Below, piece after piece: positions 20,256 to 28,222 of a DNA stretch of 29,404 nucleotides. Both the position numbers and the translations under genes were made by a program. Source of the DNA: Candidatus Nomurabacteria bacterium (lineage in GTDB: Bacteria > Patescibacteriota > Minisyncoccia > Phycocordibacterales > UBA5272); contig DOZK01000029.1 of NCBI GenBank assembly GCA_003518045.1, positions 9,553 through 38,956 on the forward strand. Direction: 5' to 3'. The notes beneath the pieces are model-generated. The model searched no databases. It was not told the origin of the DNA and saw only the letters and a list, made by a program, of their open reading frames with translations. The first letter of the stretch is position 1; every line of letters begins with the position of its first letter.

Positions 20256-20450
20256 ATTTAAACCCAAAATATAGTTATCTCTATACATCACTATATTCTT
20301 TTGATACATGGGATGAAATGAATTACACATTCCGTCGCAAGATTATTTAAGTATCATACAAATAATATTACCTAGCTTTGACCCCTGTATAGCAGGGACT
20401 TTAGCCGGTGTGCTAATGATAACTATTTTAAAATAAAAATACAACATCTT

Positions 20451-20491
20451 ATCTACATAGGGGTACCCTCTGAGGGTACCCCTATGTAGAT
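20451..20491. terminator. Palindrome after the secreted protein gene
   Basis: A 41-nt near-perfect palindrome with arms ATCTACATAGGGGTACCC and its complement. It shares AGGGGTACCC with the repeat after recG. It lies 7 nt past the stop of the minus-strand gene at 20498. Confidence 0.6.
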
Positions 20492-20497
20492 ACTAAT

Positions 20498-21370
20498 TTA
20501 ACCCACTAAATTTAGATTTTTAGATTTTGAAAATAGATTTTTAAAATAATATTTAACTTCGTTAAATGTTCCGAGCCAAACATTAACACTTGGAAGTGGT
20601 TGCGATGGGGCAACGACATCGAAAGTTATACTTGAACTTATTGTTCCATCAAGTTGCCCGGTATGTGCGTAACATCCATTAAAATATGCATAACATCCAG
20701 TAAGTAAAATAGTGTAAGTCCCTGGAGTTGCAGGCGCGGTAAAAGTTTGCCCAGCTCCATTTGAACAAGAGCCAGACCCACTACAGTGAGCGACACTAAG
20801 ACCAGCAAAATTTGTATCAACTTCTATACCCTTAGGTGCGCTACATCCAAAAAAGAAACATAAAGTGTCATTTACAATTCCACTAAAACCACTAAAAGTA
20901 CTTCCTTGATCTCCAGCTGCTCCTGCGAGAGAGAGGATAACAACCTCGCTAGGAGCATAAGTAAGTTTATCTGTATTTACAGCAAAAGTTGCCAGCGTAA
21001 CACTTCCAGCGGGCATCTCTGTCCAAACACAAGAGTTCTCCGTATCATCCCAACATACCCAATAAGCATCCCATGAATATACATAATACCAAGGCGAACC
21101 AACTCTTGCCGGTGGTGGAATTGGGGCTACACCTGGGGATATAAAAGTCGGGGTCTTGCATATACCTCTGATTAGTATTTGCCCGGTAGAACAAGTTATG
21201 ACGTCTCCTGTACCTCCAGCCCAAATGTCCCCTTCCAACATAACAGTACTATTTCCACTATACATTACTGCCATTGATTTATTTATGCCTATAAAAAATA
21301 TAAATAAAAAAACCAACGCAAATAAAAACGATGTTACCTTTTTTGATTTTAGAACTTTTTTTATAGACAT
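20498..21370 (-). CDS. Secreted protein of unknown function, Cys-containing
   Basis: 290 aa. Basic start then a hydrophobic stretch (SFLFALVFLFIFFIGINKSMAV) gives a signal peptide or anchor at about 14-35. The mature part has a Cys/Trp-rich region (YWVCWDDTENSCVW) and a domain ending in TPGTYTILLTGCYAYF, which looks like a beta-sandwich. The C-terminal VNVWLGTFNEVKYYFKNLF resembles VDVFLGSLNEMKSFASNFV of the protein at 22376-24043. No promoter lies in the 8 nt after the upstream reading frame, so it is probably transcribed with it. Function unknown. Confidence 0.7.
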   Translation of the reverse strand: MSIKKVLKSKKVTSFLFALVFLFIFFIGINKSMAVMYSGNSTVMLEGDIWAGGTGDVITCSTGQILIRGICKTPTFISPGVAPIPPPARVGSPWYYVYSWDAYWVCWDDTENSCVWTEMPAGSVTLATFAVNTDKLTYAPSEVVILSLAGAAGDQGSTFSGFSGIVNDTLCFFFGCSAPKGIEVDTNFAGLSVAHCSGSGSCSNGAGQTFTAPATPGTYTILLTGCYAYFNGCYAHTGQLDGTISSSITFDVVAPSQPLPSVNVWLGTFNEVKYYFKNLFSKSKNLNLVG

Positions 21371-21378
21371 ATTTTATA

Positions 21379-22058
21379 CTATTTTTTTACCGTATCAGAT
21401 TTAACTAGAGTGGGTTGCAGTTGAATTTCTTTGGCTATAAAATCCGCAACATTTTTTATATTTGTTTCAGAAATAGCCCCAACGTAGTCTCCTACTTTTA
21501 GTGTAGATATTTCTAGCACTGTTCGGCTGTACGGTATTGGATAAAGATTTTTTGCAACATCAGGTGGGTATTTCTTTTTCGTAAACTCTGCTATTTCTAA
21601 TTGATAGGCCTCTGGGGTTTTATTTTTTATTTCAAATATTTTTGTAGTTGAGCTAACTGTTACACTGCGGTCGTTAATGACTGCCCCATCAAAAGGGTTG
21701 CCAATGGACTGGCTGTGTATTGTTAGAACATTTCCTTTAATGGAAGTAATGGCGCCTGATATGGTTTTTATTTCGTCAGGTGATTTGAAGAATCCTCCGA
21801 CGGTGCTTTTCTCTACAATACTTTTTGCGGTAGTAAAACCGGTGGCGTAACCAATGTTGTAACCTTTTTTTGTGTTACTTAAAAAAGATGGTAAGTATTT
21901 GTCTAGCGTAAAAACAAGAAAGACACCAAGTAAGAAAGATAAAAAAATTATAAAGTTAGCATTTAAATGCGTTGAGCTATTTTGCTGATTGCTGATTGCT
22001 GATTGCTGATTGCTGATTGCTGATTTATTAAACTTGCATCATTATTAATTATTTCCAT
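21379..22058 (-). pseudogene. Membrane-anchored protein gene out of frame at a 7-bp repeat (phase-off or broken)
   Basis: From ATG 22058 the frame runs through six copies of AATCAGC and stops at TAA after 31 codons. In another frame an open stretch of about 200 codons continues to TAG (21381-21379): a hydrophobic span NFIIFLSFLLGVFLVF, then KKGYNIGYATGF, TISGAITSIKGNVLTIHSQ, a beta-rich part, and QPTLVKSDTVKK at the end. That frame has no start codon before the membrane span. With four or seven repeat copies the ATG would be in frame. A TATACT box (22067-22072) lies 8 nt before ATG, so it is probably still transcribed. Family not recognised. An alternative is simple mutational decay or a repeat-collapse error in assembly. 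Confidence 0.7.
21984..22025. repeat. Heptanucleotide tandem repeat, six copies
   Basis: (GCTGATT)6 on the plus strand, perfect, at codons 12-25 of the broken gene. As 7 is not a multiple of 3, each gain or loss of a copy changes the reading frame. Confidence 0.9.
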
Positions 22059-22375
22059 ATAATTATAGTATACAGCTTTATTATTTTTTCTCGGTACTTT
22101 ATCCACCTTTTAATTTCAAGAAGTAGTTGTCACCCCAATGCAAATTGGGACCCAGTGGACACTGGATTCCAACTTTCGTTGGAATGACACAGGGAGCGAG
22201 AGTTTTGTATTACTGCACGCTGCCATCTTTAATTAAAACCTAACTCACAAGATTTATATTTCGCTCACAGGCCTTGCCTATGAGGTAAAGAAATTTTTGT
22301 GTATAAACTTGAAAAGTTTTGAGAGTTACGGGGTATACTTAAAGTAATAATTATTTTTTAATTTAACAATTTTTT
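22059..22375. other. Intergenic region with palindromic repeat R4
   Basis: No gene seen. R4 (22129-22190) has two convergent units, GTCACCCCAATgcaaATTGGGACCCAGTG and ACACTGGATTCCAAC-tttc-GTTGGAATGACAC. A plus-strand TATACT at 22334-22339 should serve the gene at 22376, with a leader of about 30 nt. Confidence 0.7.
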
Positions 22376-24043
22376 ATGTCACTTTCATTATTTAAAAACA
22401 AAATAGGGGTCAGTTTTTTTATTGGAGTTTTATTTATTTTAGGAGGTGCTGGACAGGCTTCAGCGTTGAATTTCACATATTATTTCCCCGATCCAAGAAC
22501 GGGACAACTTAATGCTGGTAATTTTTGGGAGACATGTTCCGGTTACCTTACTACCGACACTTCTTATCCAATAGGAAGTACGGTAATTGCAAATGGAGAA
22601 CTTAAAAGTACCAATATTGAGTTTATTTCTTCTTGTGGAATATATTCTACAGATGACCCCATTTTTTTGGATGCTCAAGTTCTAATAATGACAAAAAGCT
22701 CATACGTGCGCCTGTCGGCATCAGATACTCTTGCTATCCTCGGCATGAATACAGTAGGCCCACATAATTTGGGCTTTGTTGTTTACTCGGGTAGCACTGG
22801 TGGTTCAGGAACATTTAATCTTCCAATCACTGTTACAGCGGTTGCAACTCCAGTTGTTGATGTCTTCCTTGGATCATTAAATGAAATGAAGTCCTTTGCT
22901 TCTAATTTCGTAGGAAATGTTACGTCATATTTTTCTGCACCAGTTTATGCACAGAATAAGGTGGCGACAACTACAGATAAGACAGGAGTAAAAACTCCGA
23001 CGGCAGTTGGTGTTATTTTGGCTGATGTAAATATTGTGGACGTAATAGCAACATCAACTAATGGTGTATTTTCTGGAAGATTTTCTATACAAGGAAAATT
23101 GGGACAACAAAATGATGTGCATTATGGTCTGATGGTATTAGATGATAAAGATACAATATTAGACGCGAAAGAATTAGGGGTAATTTCAAAAATAAATCAA
23201 GGAGAGACAAATAGATATACATTAAAGTATTCACTCCCAACATATATTTCTGGAAGTGTCAGAGTTTTACTTGTTGCGGAAACAGCCAAAGGTTTAACTT
23301 TGAGTCATAATCAGATTTTTAAGGGAGACATCACTGGAGAAAAATCTAATTTCCCTTGTGTATATATAGCAGGAACAAAAGCTTCGAAAGTTAGTAAAAT
23401 AGAATGTTTGTCATCAAAAGATACATCGCTTACTGTTAGTTACGGAAAGAATTCAATTTTTGCAACATCAAATCTAACAGAAACAATTAACTTAAAGTCG
23501 GGTAAAAAAGTTGTGCTTTCTCCGAATGTTGCTCCCGGGGAATATTTTGCAACGATTGTAACAAAAGCTGGAGATAAGAGAATTTTGCCATTAACAAAAG
23601 ACGGAGTGTATGGAAATATTTCTAGTATTGTTGTTCACACAGGAGATAAGGCGAATGTCGTTAAGGTTGCTGTTTTTGCGGATGTTTCTACGTCGAGTGT
23701 TGCTATTGTTAATCTTGTAGGAGCAAATAGTGAAGAATGTGGAAAGGGAGAGGCGGAGTTAAAGGGAGTAGCTGTAGAATTTAGTATTGAAACTAAATGT
23801 AAAACAGGTACTGTAACAGTAGCCCTTAAAGATAAACAAGGTCAAGTGTTAGGCCTTGCATCAGAACCTTTCTCAGTTTTGACTTTTGTTAAAGCAGGAG
23901 AAAAGGGAAAGGGAAATACATCTAACACTTTGGCATTAGTAAGTTTGGTGGGGCTTATCGGAGTAGTTGGATTATTTAATTACTTTAGAAAGCGAGATGG
24001 TGTTGAGGGTAATAAAGGTGGAGATACTGGAGTGAAAGCATAG
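22376..24043 (+). CDS. Exported, membrane-anchored surface protein
   Basis: 555 aa. Signal peptide at 1-30 (FKNKIGVSFFIGVLFILGGAGQASA, cleavage after ASA). The extracellular part is beta-rich and rich in Lys, Ser, Thr. A transmembrane helix near the end (NTLALVSLVGLIGVVGLFNYF) is followed by basic FRKRDG, so it should be held in the membrane with a large outside domain. Residues about 160-190 (VDVFLGSLNEMKSFASNFV) match the C-terminus of the neighbouring secreted protein, suggesting related roles. No Shine-Dalgarno. A strong terminator follows. Function unknown. Confidence 0.75.
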   Translation: MSLSLFKNKIGVSFFIGVLFILGGAGQASALNFTYYFPDPRTGQLNAGNFWETCSGYLTTDTSYPIGSTVIANGELKSTNIEFISSCGIYSTDDPIFLDAQVLIMTKSSYVRLSASDTLAILGMNTVGPHNLGFVVYSGSTGGSGTFNLPITVTAVATPVVDVFLGSLNEMKSFASNFVGNVTSYFSAPVYAQNKVATTTDKTGVKTPTAVGVILADVNIVDVIATSTNGVFSGRFSIQGKLGQQNDVHYGLMVLDDKDTILDAKELGVISKINQGETNRYTLKYSLPTYISGSVRVLLVAETAKGLTLSHNQIFKGDITGEKSNFPCVYIAGTKASKVSKIECLSSKDTSLTVSYGKNSIFATSNLTETINLKSGKKVVLSPNVAPGEYFATIVTKAGDKRILPLTKDGVYGNISSIVVHTGDKANVVKVAVFADVSTSSVAIVNLVGANSEECGKGEAELKGVAVEFSIETKCKTGTVTVALKDKQGQVLGLASEPFSVLTFVKAGEKGKGNTSNTLALVSLVGLIGVVGLFNYFRKRDGVEGNKGGDTGVKA

Positions 24044-24107
24044 AGGGAAAGTAAATTTAGGAAGAGAGAAAGAATAATAAAAAGAAAGGAAAAGGATACA
24101 GAGAAAA

Positions 24108-24146
24108 AATAAACCCCACGGCCGAAGGCCGTGGGGTTTATTATAA
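24108..24146. terminator. Strong bidirectional terminator
   Basis: AAACCCCACGGCC-gaa-GGCCGTGGGGTTT (24111-24138), flanked by an A-run and by TTTATTATAA. Confidence 0.85.
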
Positions 24147-24162
24147 GGTTCTTTCTGACTGT

Positions 24163-24288
24163 GAATTACGAAACTCCTATTTGTGTCTTTCCAACGAAAG
24201 TTGGAATCCAGTGTTATGCTTTAAAATTTAGACACTGGATCCTGATTTTCATCAGGATGACAACTAAAATACAAGAGTTTCGTAATTC
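24163..24288. repeat. Palindromic repeat R5 with terminal inverted repeats
   Basis: The inverted copy of R1 (24183-24263) is bounded by GAATTACGAAACTC (24163-24176) and GAGTTTCGTAATTC (24275-24288), a perfect 14-bp inverted repeat. R1 has the same motif on only one side (2536-2549). Confidence 0.75.
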
Positions 24289-24303
24289 AAAGTTTCTGAG
24301 TTT

Positions 24304-24418
24304 GTGTCATTCCAAACTTGATTTGGAACCTGCCTCGCCGGCAAGGTGGATCCAGGTTCTAGACACTGGACCCGCCTTGCCCGGCGAGGCAGGTTCCCGC
24401 TTGCGCGGGAATGACAAC
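24304..24418. repeat. Paired palindromic repeat R6
   Basis: GTGTCATTCCAAActtgaTTTGGAAC, then GCCTCGCCGGCAAGG, TGGATCCAGG, ACACTGGACCCGCC, and CCCGC-ttgc-GCGGGAATGACA. It is a composite of two convergent CCAGTG units with a GC-rich CGCCGGC palindrome inserted in each. The GC-rich part recurs in element C (about 26723-26745). Confidence 0.75.
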
Positions 24419-24499
24419 AAAAACCACAACAAAATTGCGCGGGTTTCATAATTAAAAATATGCTACACTAGGGCCACTTATTAAATTTCAAGCACTAAA

Positions 24500-25786
24500 A
24501 TGAAGCAGAAAATTAAAGCATTTTGGGTAATAGTTATAGCAATTGCGATTGGTTTTTATTTGATAAAAGGGGAAAAGGATTTTGTTCTGGGACTAGATTT
24601 AGCTGGTGGCTCATCTCTTACTTATAAAATAGAGACCGATTCTTTGCCAGCAGGCACTGATGCAACAGAAAGTGTCGATGCACTTCGTGATGTTATTGAA
24701 CGCCGTGTAAATCTCTTCGGTGTACGCGAGCCATCCGTTACAACTTCCTATTCACGTTTATCAAAAGAGTGGAGACTTATTATTGAATTACCTGGTGAGA
24801 CAGATGTGGTTAAAGCAGAAAAAATGATTGGAGAAACTCCAGTTCTTGATTTTAGAACTCCAAAGGCTGGGGTAACTGCAAGTTCAACTGCACTGGATAT
24901 TGTAAATAATTTTGAAAGAACAGCTCTTACTGGAAGATTTTTGACTAAAGCATTAGTAACTTTTGACCAAACAACAAATCGTCCGATGGTCTCTCTACAA
25001 TTTAATGATGAGGGTGCAAAACTTTTCGCAGAAATTACAAAAGCAAATGTTGGTAAGCAAGTAGCAATCTTTTTAGATGGTGAAATAATTTCTTCACCAG
25101 TTGTTAATGAAGAAATTACAGGTGGTAAGGCAGTTATTTCTGGAACTTTTACAGTTGAAGAAGCTCGCACATTAGTTGGAAGGTTAAATGCTGGAGCATT
25201 ACCACTTCCTGTAACTCTTTCTGGAACAACTGTTGTTGGACCAACTTTAGGAACACAAGCAACAGCAGCTGGAGTAAAAGCAACAGAGATTGGATTTCTT
25301 TTGGTAGTTATATTTATGCTTTTCTGGTATAGATTGCCTGGATTTATGGCGTCTTTAGGACTCGTTGTTTATTCGCTAATTATGCTCATGTTGTTTAAAT
25401 TAATTCCTGTTACATTAACCTCAGCTGGTATTGCCGGATTTATTATTTCTGTTGGACTCGCGGTGGATGCGAATGTGCTGACTTTTGAAAGAATGAAAGA
25501 AGAAATTAGAAATGGAAAAGGATTAATAGACGCAGTTGACGCAGGATTTGCTCGTGCATGGACATCTATTCGTGATTCACATATCGCGGCGATTATTGTT
25601 TCTGTAATTCTCTTCTCAATGGGGACATCAGTTGTGAAAGGATTTGCTTTCACATTTTTCCTTGGTGCGGTAGTTTCACTTATTTCTGCACAATTAATTA
25701 CTCGCGTATTTATGCAAGCGATTGCAAACAAATCAAATAGTCGATTGATGAAGTTTTTATTCTCATCTGGTTTCCACAGTAAGTAA
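24500..25786 (+). CDS. secD: Protein-export membrane protein SecD
   Basis: 428 aa. SecD works with SecF to pull secreted proteins out of SecYEG using the proton gradient. The N-terminal helix (about 7-22) is followed by the family motif FVLGLDLAGGSSLTY (about 28-42), the outside P1 domain, then FLDGEIISSPVVNEEITGGKAVISG, and five C-terminal spans with the conserved AVDANVLTFERMKEE (about 320-335). The protein is short, as in many small genomes, but complete. TGCTACACT (24461-24469) is a -10 about 30 nt before ATG; there is no Shine-Dalgarno. The large secreted proteins nearby are natural clients. Confidence 0.97.
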   Translation: MKQKIKAFWVIVIAIAIGFYLIKGEKDFVLGLDLAGGSSLTYKIETDSLPAGTDATESVDALRDVIERRVNLFGVREPSVTTSYSRLSKEWRLIIELPGETDVVKAEKMIGETPVLDFRTPKAGVTASSTALDIVNNFERTALTGRFLTKALVTFDQTTNRPMVSLQFNDEGAKLFAEITKANVGKQVAIFLDGEIISSPVVNEEITGGKAVISGTFTVEEARTLVGRLNAGALPLPVTLSGTTVVGPTLGTQATAAGVKATEIGFLLVVIFMLFWYRLPGFMASLGLVVYSLIMLMLFKLIPVTLTSAGIAGFIISVGLAVDANVLTFERMKEEIRNGKGLIDAVDAGFARAWTSIRDSHIAAIIVSVILFSMGTSVVKGFAFTFFLGAVVSLISAQLITRVFMQAIANKSNSRLMKFLFSSGFHSK

Positions 25787-25800
25787 TGTATTGTATTTAC

Positions 25801-25821
25801 TAATAACTAATAACTAATAAC
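25801..25821 (+). repeat. Short heptamer repeat in the secD-secF gap
   Basis: TAATAAC three times in tandem, between the secD stop and the secF start. It contains stop codons in several frames. Confidence 0.8.
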
Positions 25822-25829
25822 TACTCATT

Positions 25830-26705
25830 ATGTTCATCGTAAAATACAAAAAATTCTTTATCGGACTCTCAATATTGCTTGTCATCGGTGCAGGATTATT
25901 AATGAATACTTATGGAATAAAAAGAGGAATTGATTTCACTGGTGGATCAGTGATTGATATTACTTATGAAAAATCTGTGCCAACACTTGATGCAAAAACT
26001 TTTGCTGACGCTGATATGACGCTTTATAAAACAGGGGACAATACATATCGTTTTGTTTCGACAAAAACATATGAAGAAATTAGCCCGGTAATTAGTAATC
26101 TTGGAAACATTAACAGTGCTACACCATTTGTCTTCACACAAGTTTCAACAGTTGGCCCAACATTGGGAAATGAAATGACAAAGAAGGCGATTATCGCAAT
26201 TGTTGTTGTTATATTAGCCATTCTTGCTTTCATCGCGTTTTCATTCCGCGAAGTTTCTCTACCTGTCTCATCTTGGAAATATGGAGTGATTGCAATGGTT
26301 ACACTTCTTCATGACATTATTGTGCCGACTGGAGTTTATGTAATTCTTTCACATAAATATGGTGCGGAAGTTGATACGCTTTTTGTCATTGCGCTCCTAA
26401 CAATTATTGGTATTTCTATCTCTGATAAAATTGTGGTATTCGATAGAATTCGCGAGAATTTAAAAAACAGTGGCAAGAAAAATTCATTTGATGAAATTGT
26501 TGGCATGAGTTTAATGCAAACTTTTACACGTTCAATTAACACTTCAGTTACTGTTATCTTGGCGTTACTCGCACTTTATTTTTTCGGTCCAGTTACAACA
26601 AAGTGGTTTACAGTTACATTGATTGTAGGAATGTTCGTGGGAACTTATTCTTCGATATTTGTCGCGAGCCCACTCCTTACCATGTGGAACAAAAAAAGTA
26701 AATAA
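25830..26705 (+). CDS. secF: Protein-export membrane protein SecF
   Basis: 291 aa. Motif GIKRGIDFTGGSVIDITYE (about 29-47), outside P4 domain, then spans with ISDKIVVFDRIRENLKNSGKKNSFDEIV (about 197-225), as in the SecF family. The first helix is KFFIGLSILLVIGAGLLMN. It starts 43 nt after secD, so they form an operon. No Shine-Dalgarno is seen before the ATG (TACTCATT). The stop is followed by hairpin elements C and D and then a terminator. Confidence 0.96.
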   Translation: MFIVKYKKFFIGLSILLVIGAGLLMNTYGIKRGIDFTGGSVIDITYEKSVPTLDAKTFADADMTLYKTGDNTYRFVSTKTYEEISPVISNLGNINSATPFVFTQVSTVGPTLGNEMTKKAIIAIVVVILAILAFIAFSFREVSLPVSSWKYGVIAMVTLLHDIIVPTGVYVILSHKYGAEVDTLFVIALLTIIGISISDKIVVFDRIRENLKNSGKKNSFDEIVGMSLMQTFTRSINTSVTVILALLALYFFGPVTTKWFTVTLIVGMFVGTYSSIFVASPLLTMWNKKSK

Positions 26706-26717
26706 ATTCCTTCATAT

Positions 26718-26824
26718 ACTTTGCCTGCCTCGCCGGCAAGGCGGGTCGCTACGGCATTTTCCTTCGTCAACGTACTATTAAGTACGTCTCCTAGAAAAAT
26801 TCCTAGGCTCCTCGTCTATAAAGT
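26718..26824 (+). repeat. Nested-hairpin element C, after secF
   Basis: Tip CGTAC (26771-26775) and GTACG (26782-26786); on the minus strand flanked by GAGA and TTGA. Inner arms pair imperfectly (about 26753-26765 with 26791-26804) and outer arms are short (ACTTT/AAAGT). A GC-rich palindrome (about 26723-26745) like that in R6 is inserted on the left side. Confidence 0.55.
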
Positions 26825-26844
26825 TTTTATTTACTTTTCTGGGT

Positions 26845-26968
26845 AAAAAGTCATAAATTAACGAACTGCTTTGTCGCGAGAATATTTTTATGAGTCGCCG
26901 TACACCTCAGTACGTCTTCTCATAAAAATATTCTCGCTTCGCGCATTTCATTTAATTTCTGACTTTTT
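26845..26968 (+). repeat. Nested-hairpin element D, after secF
   Basis: The clearest member. Outer arms AAAAAGTCATAAATTAA (26845-26861) and 26952-26968; inner arms perfect over 19 bp (26876-26894 with 26919-26937); tip CGTAC (26899-26903) and GTACG (26910-26914). On the minus strand the tip is flanked by AAGA and GCGA. Confidence 0.75.
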
Positions 26969-26998
26969 AAACAACTAAAGGGATAAAGTAAAGACTAA

Positions 26999-27037
26999 AT
27001 GTAAAAGAACAGCACCTACGGTGCTGTTCTTTTACAT
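26999..27037. terminator. Strong terminator hairpin after secF
   Basis: ATGTAAAAGAACAGCACC-tac and its perfect complement, 18-bp stem with a T-rich right arm. Confidence 0.75.
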
Positions 27038-27073
27038 ATCGCTTACCTTGATGTACAGTATTTAATATTATTG

Positions 27074-27079
27074 TATAAT
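27074..27079 (+). promoter_or_regulatory. -10 box of hicBA
   Basis: TATAAT 6 nt before the hicB ATG; predicts a leaderless mRNA. Confidence 0.65.
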
Positions 27080-27085
27080 TAACAT

Positions 27086-27304
27086 ATGAAAAAAATTAGT
27101 TTAAGAAATGTAATTTGGAAAGAAGGGAAATACTATGTGGCACAATGTCTAAATGTAGACGTGTCTTCTTTTGGGTCTACAAAAAAGAGTGCGGAAAACA
27201 ATCTTAAAGAAGCTCTAGAGCTTTATTTTGAAGAAGTTGGTTCTTTTAAGAAGTTAACAAAAATAGGATCTCCTGTTCTTTTTGAAACTTCTCTATATGC
27301 CTAG
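27086..27304 (+). CDS. hicB: HicB-like antitoxin
   Basis: 72 aa. The partial RNase H fold of HicB is recognisable: VIWKEGKYYVAQCLNVDVSSFGSTKKSAENNLKEALELYFEE. The C-terminal DNA-binding part of long HicB proteins is missing, a common short form. It neutralises HicA by direct binding. The order hicB then hicA is the reverse of the E. coli arrangement but common. The ATG lies 6 nt after TATAAT. Confidence 0.85.
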   Translation: MKKISLRNVIWKEGKYYVAQCLNVDVSSFGSTKKSAENNLKEALELYFEEVGSFKKLTKIGSPVLFETSLYA

Positions 27305-27506
27305 ACTGAAATCTTCCAAAGAGATTATAAAAATTTTGGAAGTCAATGGATTTCATTTTGTTTCTCAAAAAGGAAGTCATGGGAAATTTAACAAGGAAGG
27401 GTTAAAAATTATCGTTATCGTGCCCATGAATAAAAGGGAGATTCCTATAGGTACTTTAATGTCGATAATTCGTCAATCAAAATTAGATAGGGTTATTTTT
27501 GATTGA
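27297..27506 (+). CDS. hicA: HicA-like mRNA interferase toxin
   Basis: 69 aa from ATG 27297, which overlaps the hicB stop by 8 nt and gives the usual MPRL start. A double-stranded RNA-binding-like fold with the catalytic His in QKGSHGKF (about residue 28), followed by IVIVPMNKREIPIGTLMSIIRQSKLD, matches HicA. Family members cleave mRNA. The overlap implies translation coupled to the antitoxin. An upstream in-frame ATG (27282) inside hicB is less likely. Confidence 0.88.
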   Translation: MPRLKSSKEIIKILEVNGFHFVSQKGSHGKFNKEGLKIIVIVPMNKREIPIGTLMSIIRQSKLDRVIFD

Positions 27507-27547
27507 TAGAATACTTGCACCCACTAGTGGCTATTGGCTAAAACCTA

Positions 27548-27553
27548 TATACT
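27548..27553 (+). promoter_or_regulatory. -10 box of the DsbB-like gene
   Basis: TATACT 9 nt before ATG 27563; predicts a leader of 2 nt or less. Confidence 0.6.
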
Positions 27554-27562
27554 GTATCCATT

Positions 27563-28126
27563 ATGACCCCACAAAAAGAAGCTTTGTTTTTATTCCTTAA
27601 TCATTATTTAGCAATTGCTACGTTTATAGGTTTTATTTGCGTGATTATTTGGACAGCAAAATTAATTTTATTAAAAGCCGGAGTTCTCGAAAAATATAGA
27701 TGGACTTTTGAATTATTTTCATCCTATGTTTTGCCTATAGGATTTTTTGTTTCATTGTTTTCGACTTTAATGTCTCTCGTCTATTCTGATTATTTAGGAA
27801 TACTTCCTTGTGGATTATGTTGGTTTGCTCGTATATTTATTTATTCACAAGTATTTTTGTTCGGGCTTGCTTGGTATAAAAATGATAAAAAGATTTTGGA
27901 TTATATTTTATTATTATCCGGCGTTGGATTAATTATTGCTTCATATCATGAATATTTACAATTAGGATATTCGGAATTTATCCCATGCCCAGCAATTGCT
28001 TCTACAATTGATTGTGCGAAGCCAACTTTCATTAGTTACGGTTTTGTAACGTTTCCATTTATGGCGGTAGTATTTTTCCTTATCACCATATTACTTTCTG
28101 TCACATATAAGATGAGTAAGAAGTAG
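27563..28126 (+). CDS. dsbB: Disulfide bond formation protein B (DsbB-like)
   Basis: 187 aa with four or five membrane spans (first LAIATFIGFICVIIWTAKLILL). The active-site pair is in LPCGLCWFARIF (CGLC, about residues 71-74) and the second pair in FIPCPAIASTIDCAKP (about 138-149), as in DsbB family quinone-coupled thiol oxidases. An extra N-terminal span compared with E. coli DsbB fits BdbC-like proteins of other phyla. It would reoxidise a DsbA-like partner, not seen here. Cys-rich secreted proteins in this window are plausible clients. The gene ends near the GC-rich hairpin at 28166. Confidence 0.9.
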   Translation: MTPQKEALFLFLNHYLAIATFIGFICVIIWTAKLILLKAGVLEKYRWTFELFSSYVLPIGFFVSLFSTLMSLVYSDYLGILPCGLCWFARIFIYSQVFLFGLAWYKNDKKILDYILLLSGVGLIIASYHEYLQLGYSEFIPCPAIASTIDCAKPTFISYGFVTFPFMAVVFFLITILLSVTYKMSKK

Positions 28127-28165
28127 AAAGTAGAAAGTGGAGAATAGAAAGTGGAAGAGATATGA

Positions 28166-28186
28166 GGTGGCCGCGAAGCGGCCACC
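28166..28186. terminator. Hairpin between the convergent DsbB-like and cmk genes
   Basis: GGTGGCCGC-gaa-GCGGCCACC, perfect 9-bp stem; no clear T-run. The stretches around it (28120-28156, 28195-28222) are short A/G-rich repeats. Confidence 0.6.
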
Positions 28187-28222
28187 CTGTATTTCTTGAA
28201 ACTAAAAACTGGAAACTTGAAA

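Noticed and set aside
20159..20350. 63-aa plus-strand ORF
   Set aside because: It runs through the small RNA hairpins and the terminator and starts within the -10 box.
21984..22025. Possible CRISPR array
   Set aside because: The 7-bp units are directly joined with no spacers; it is a simple tandem repeat.
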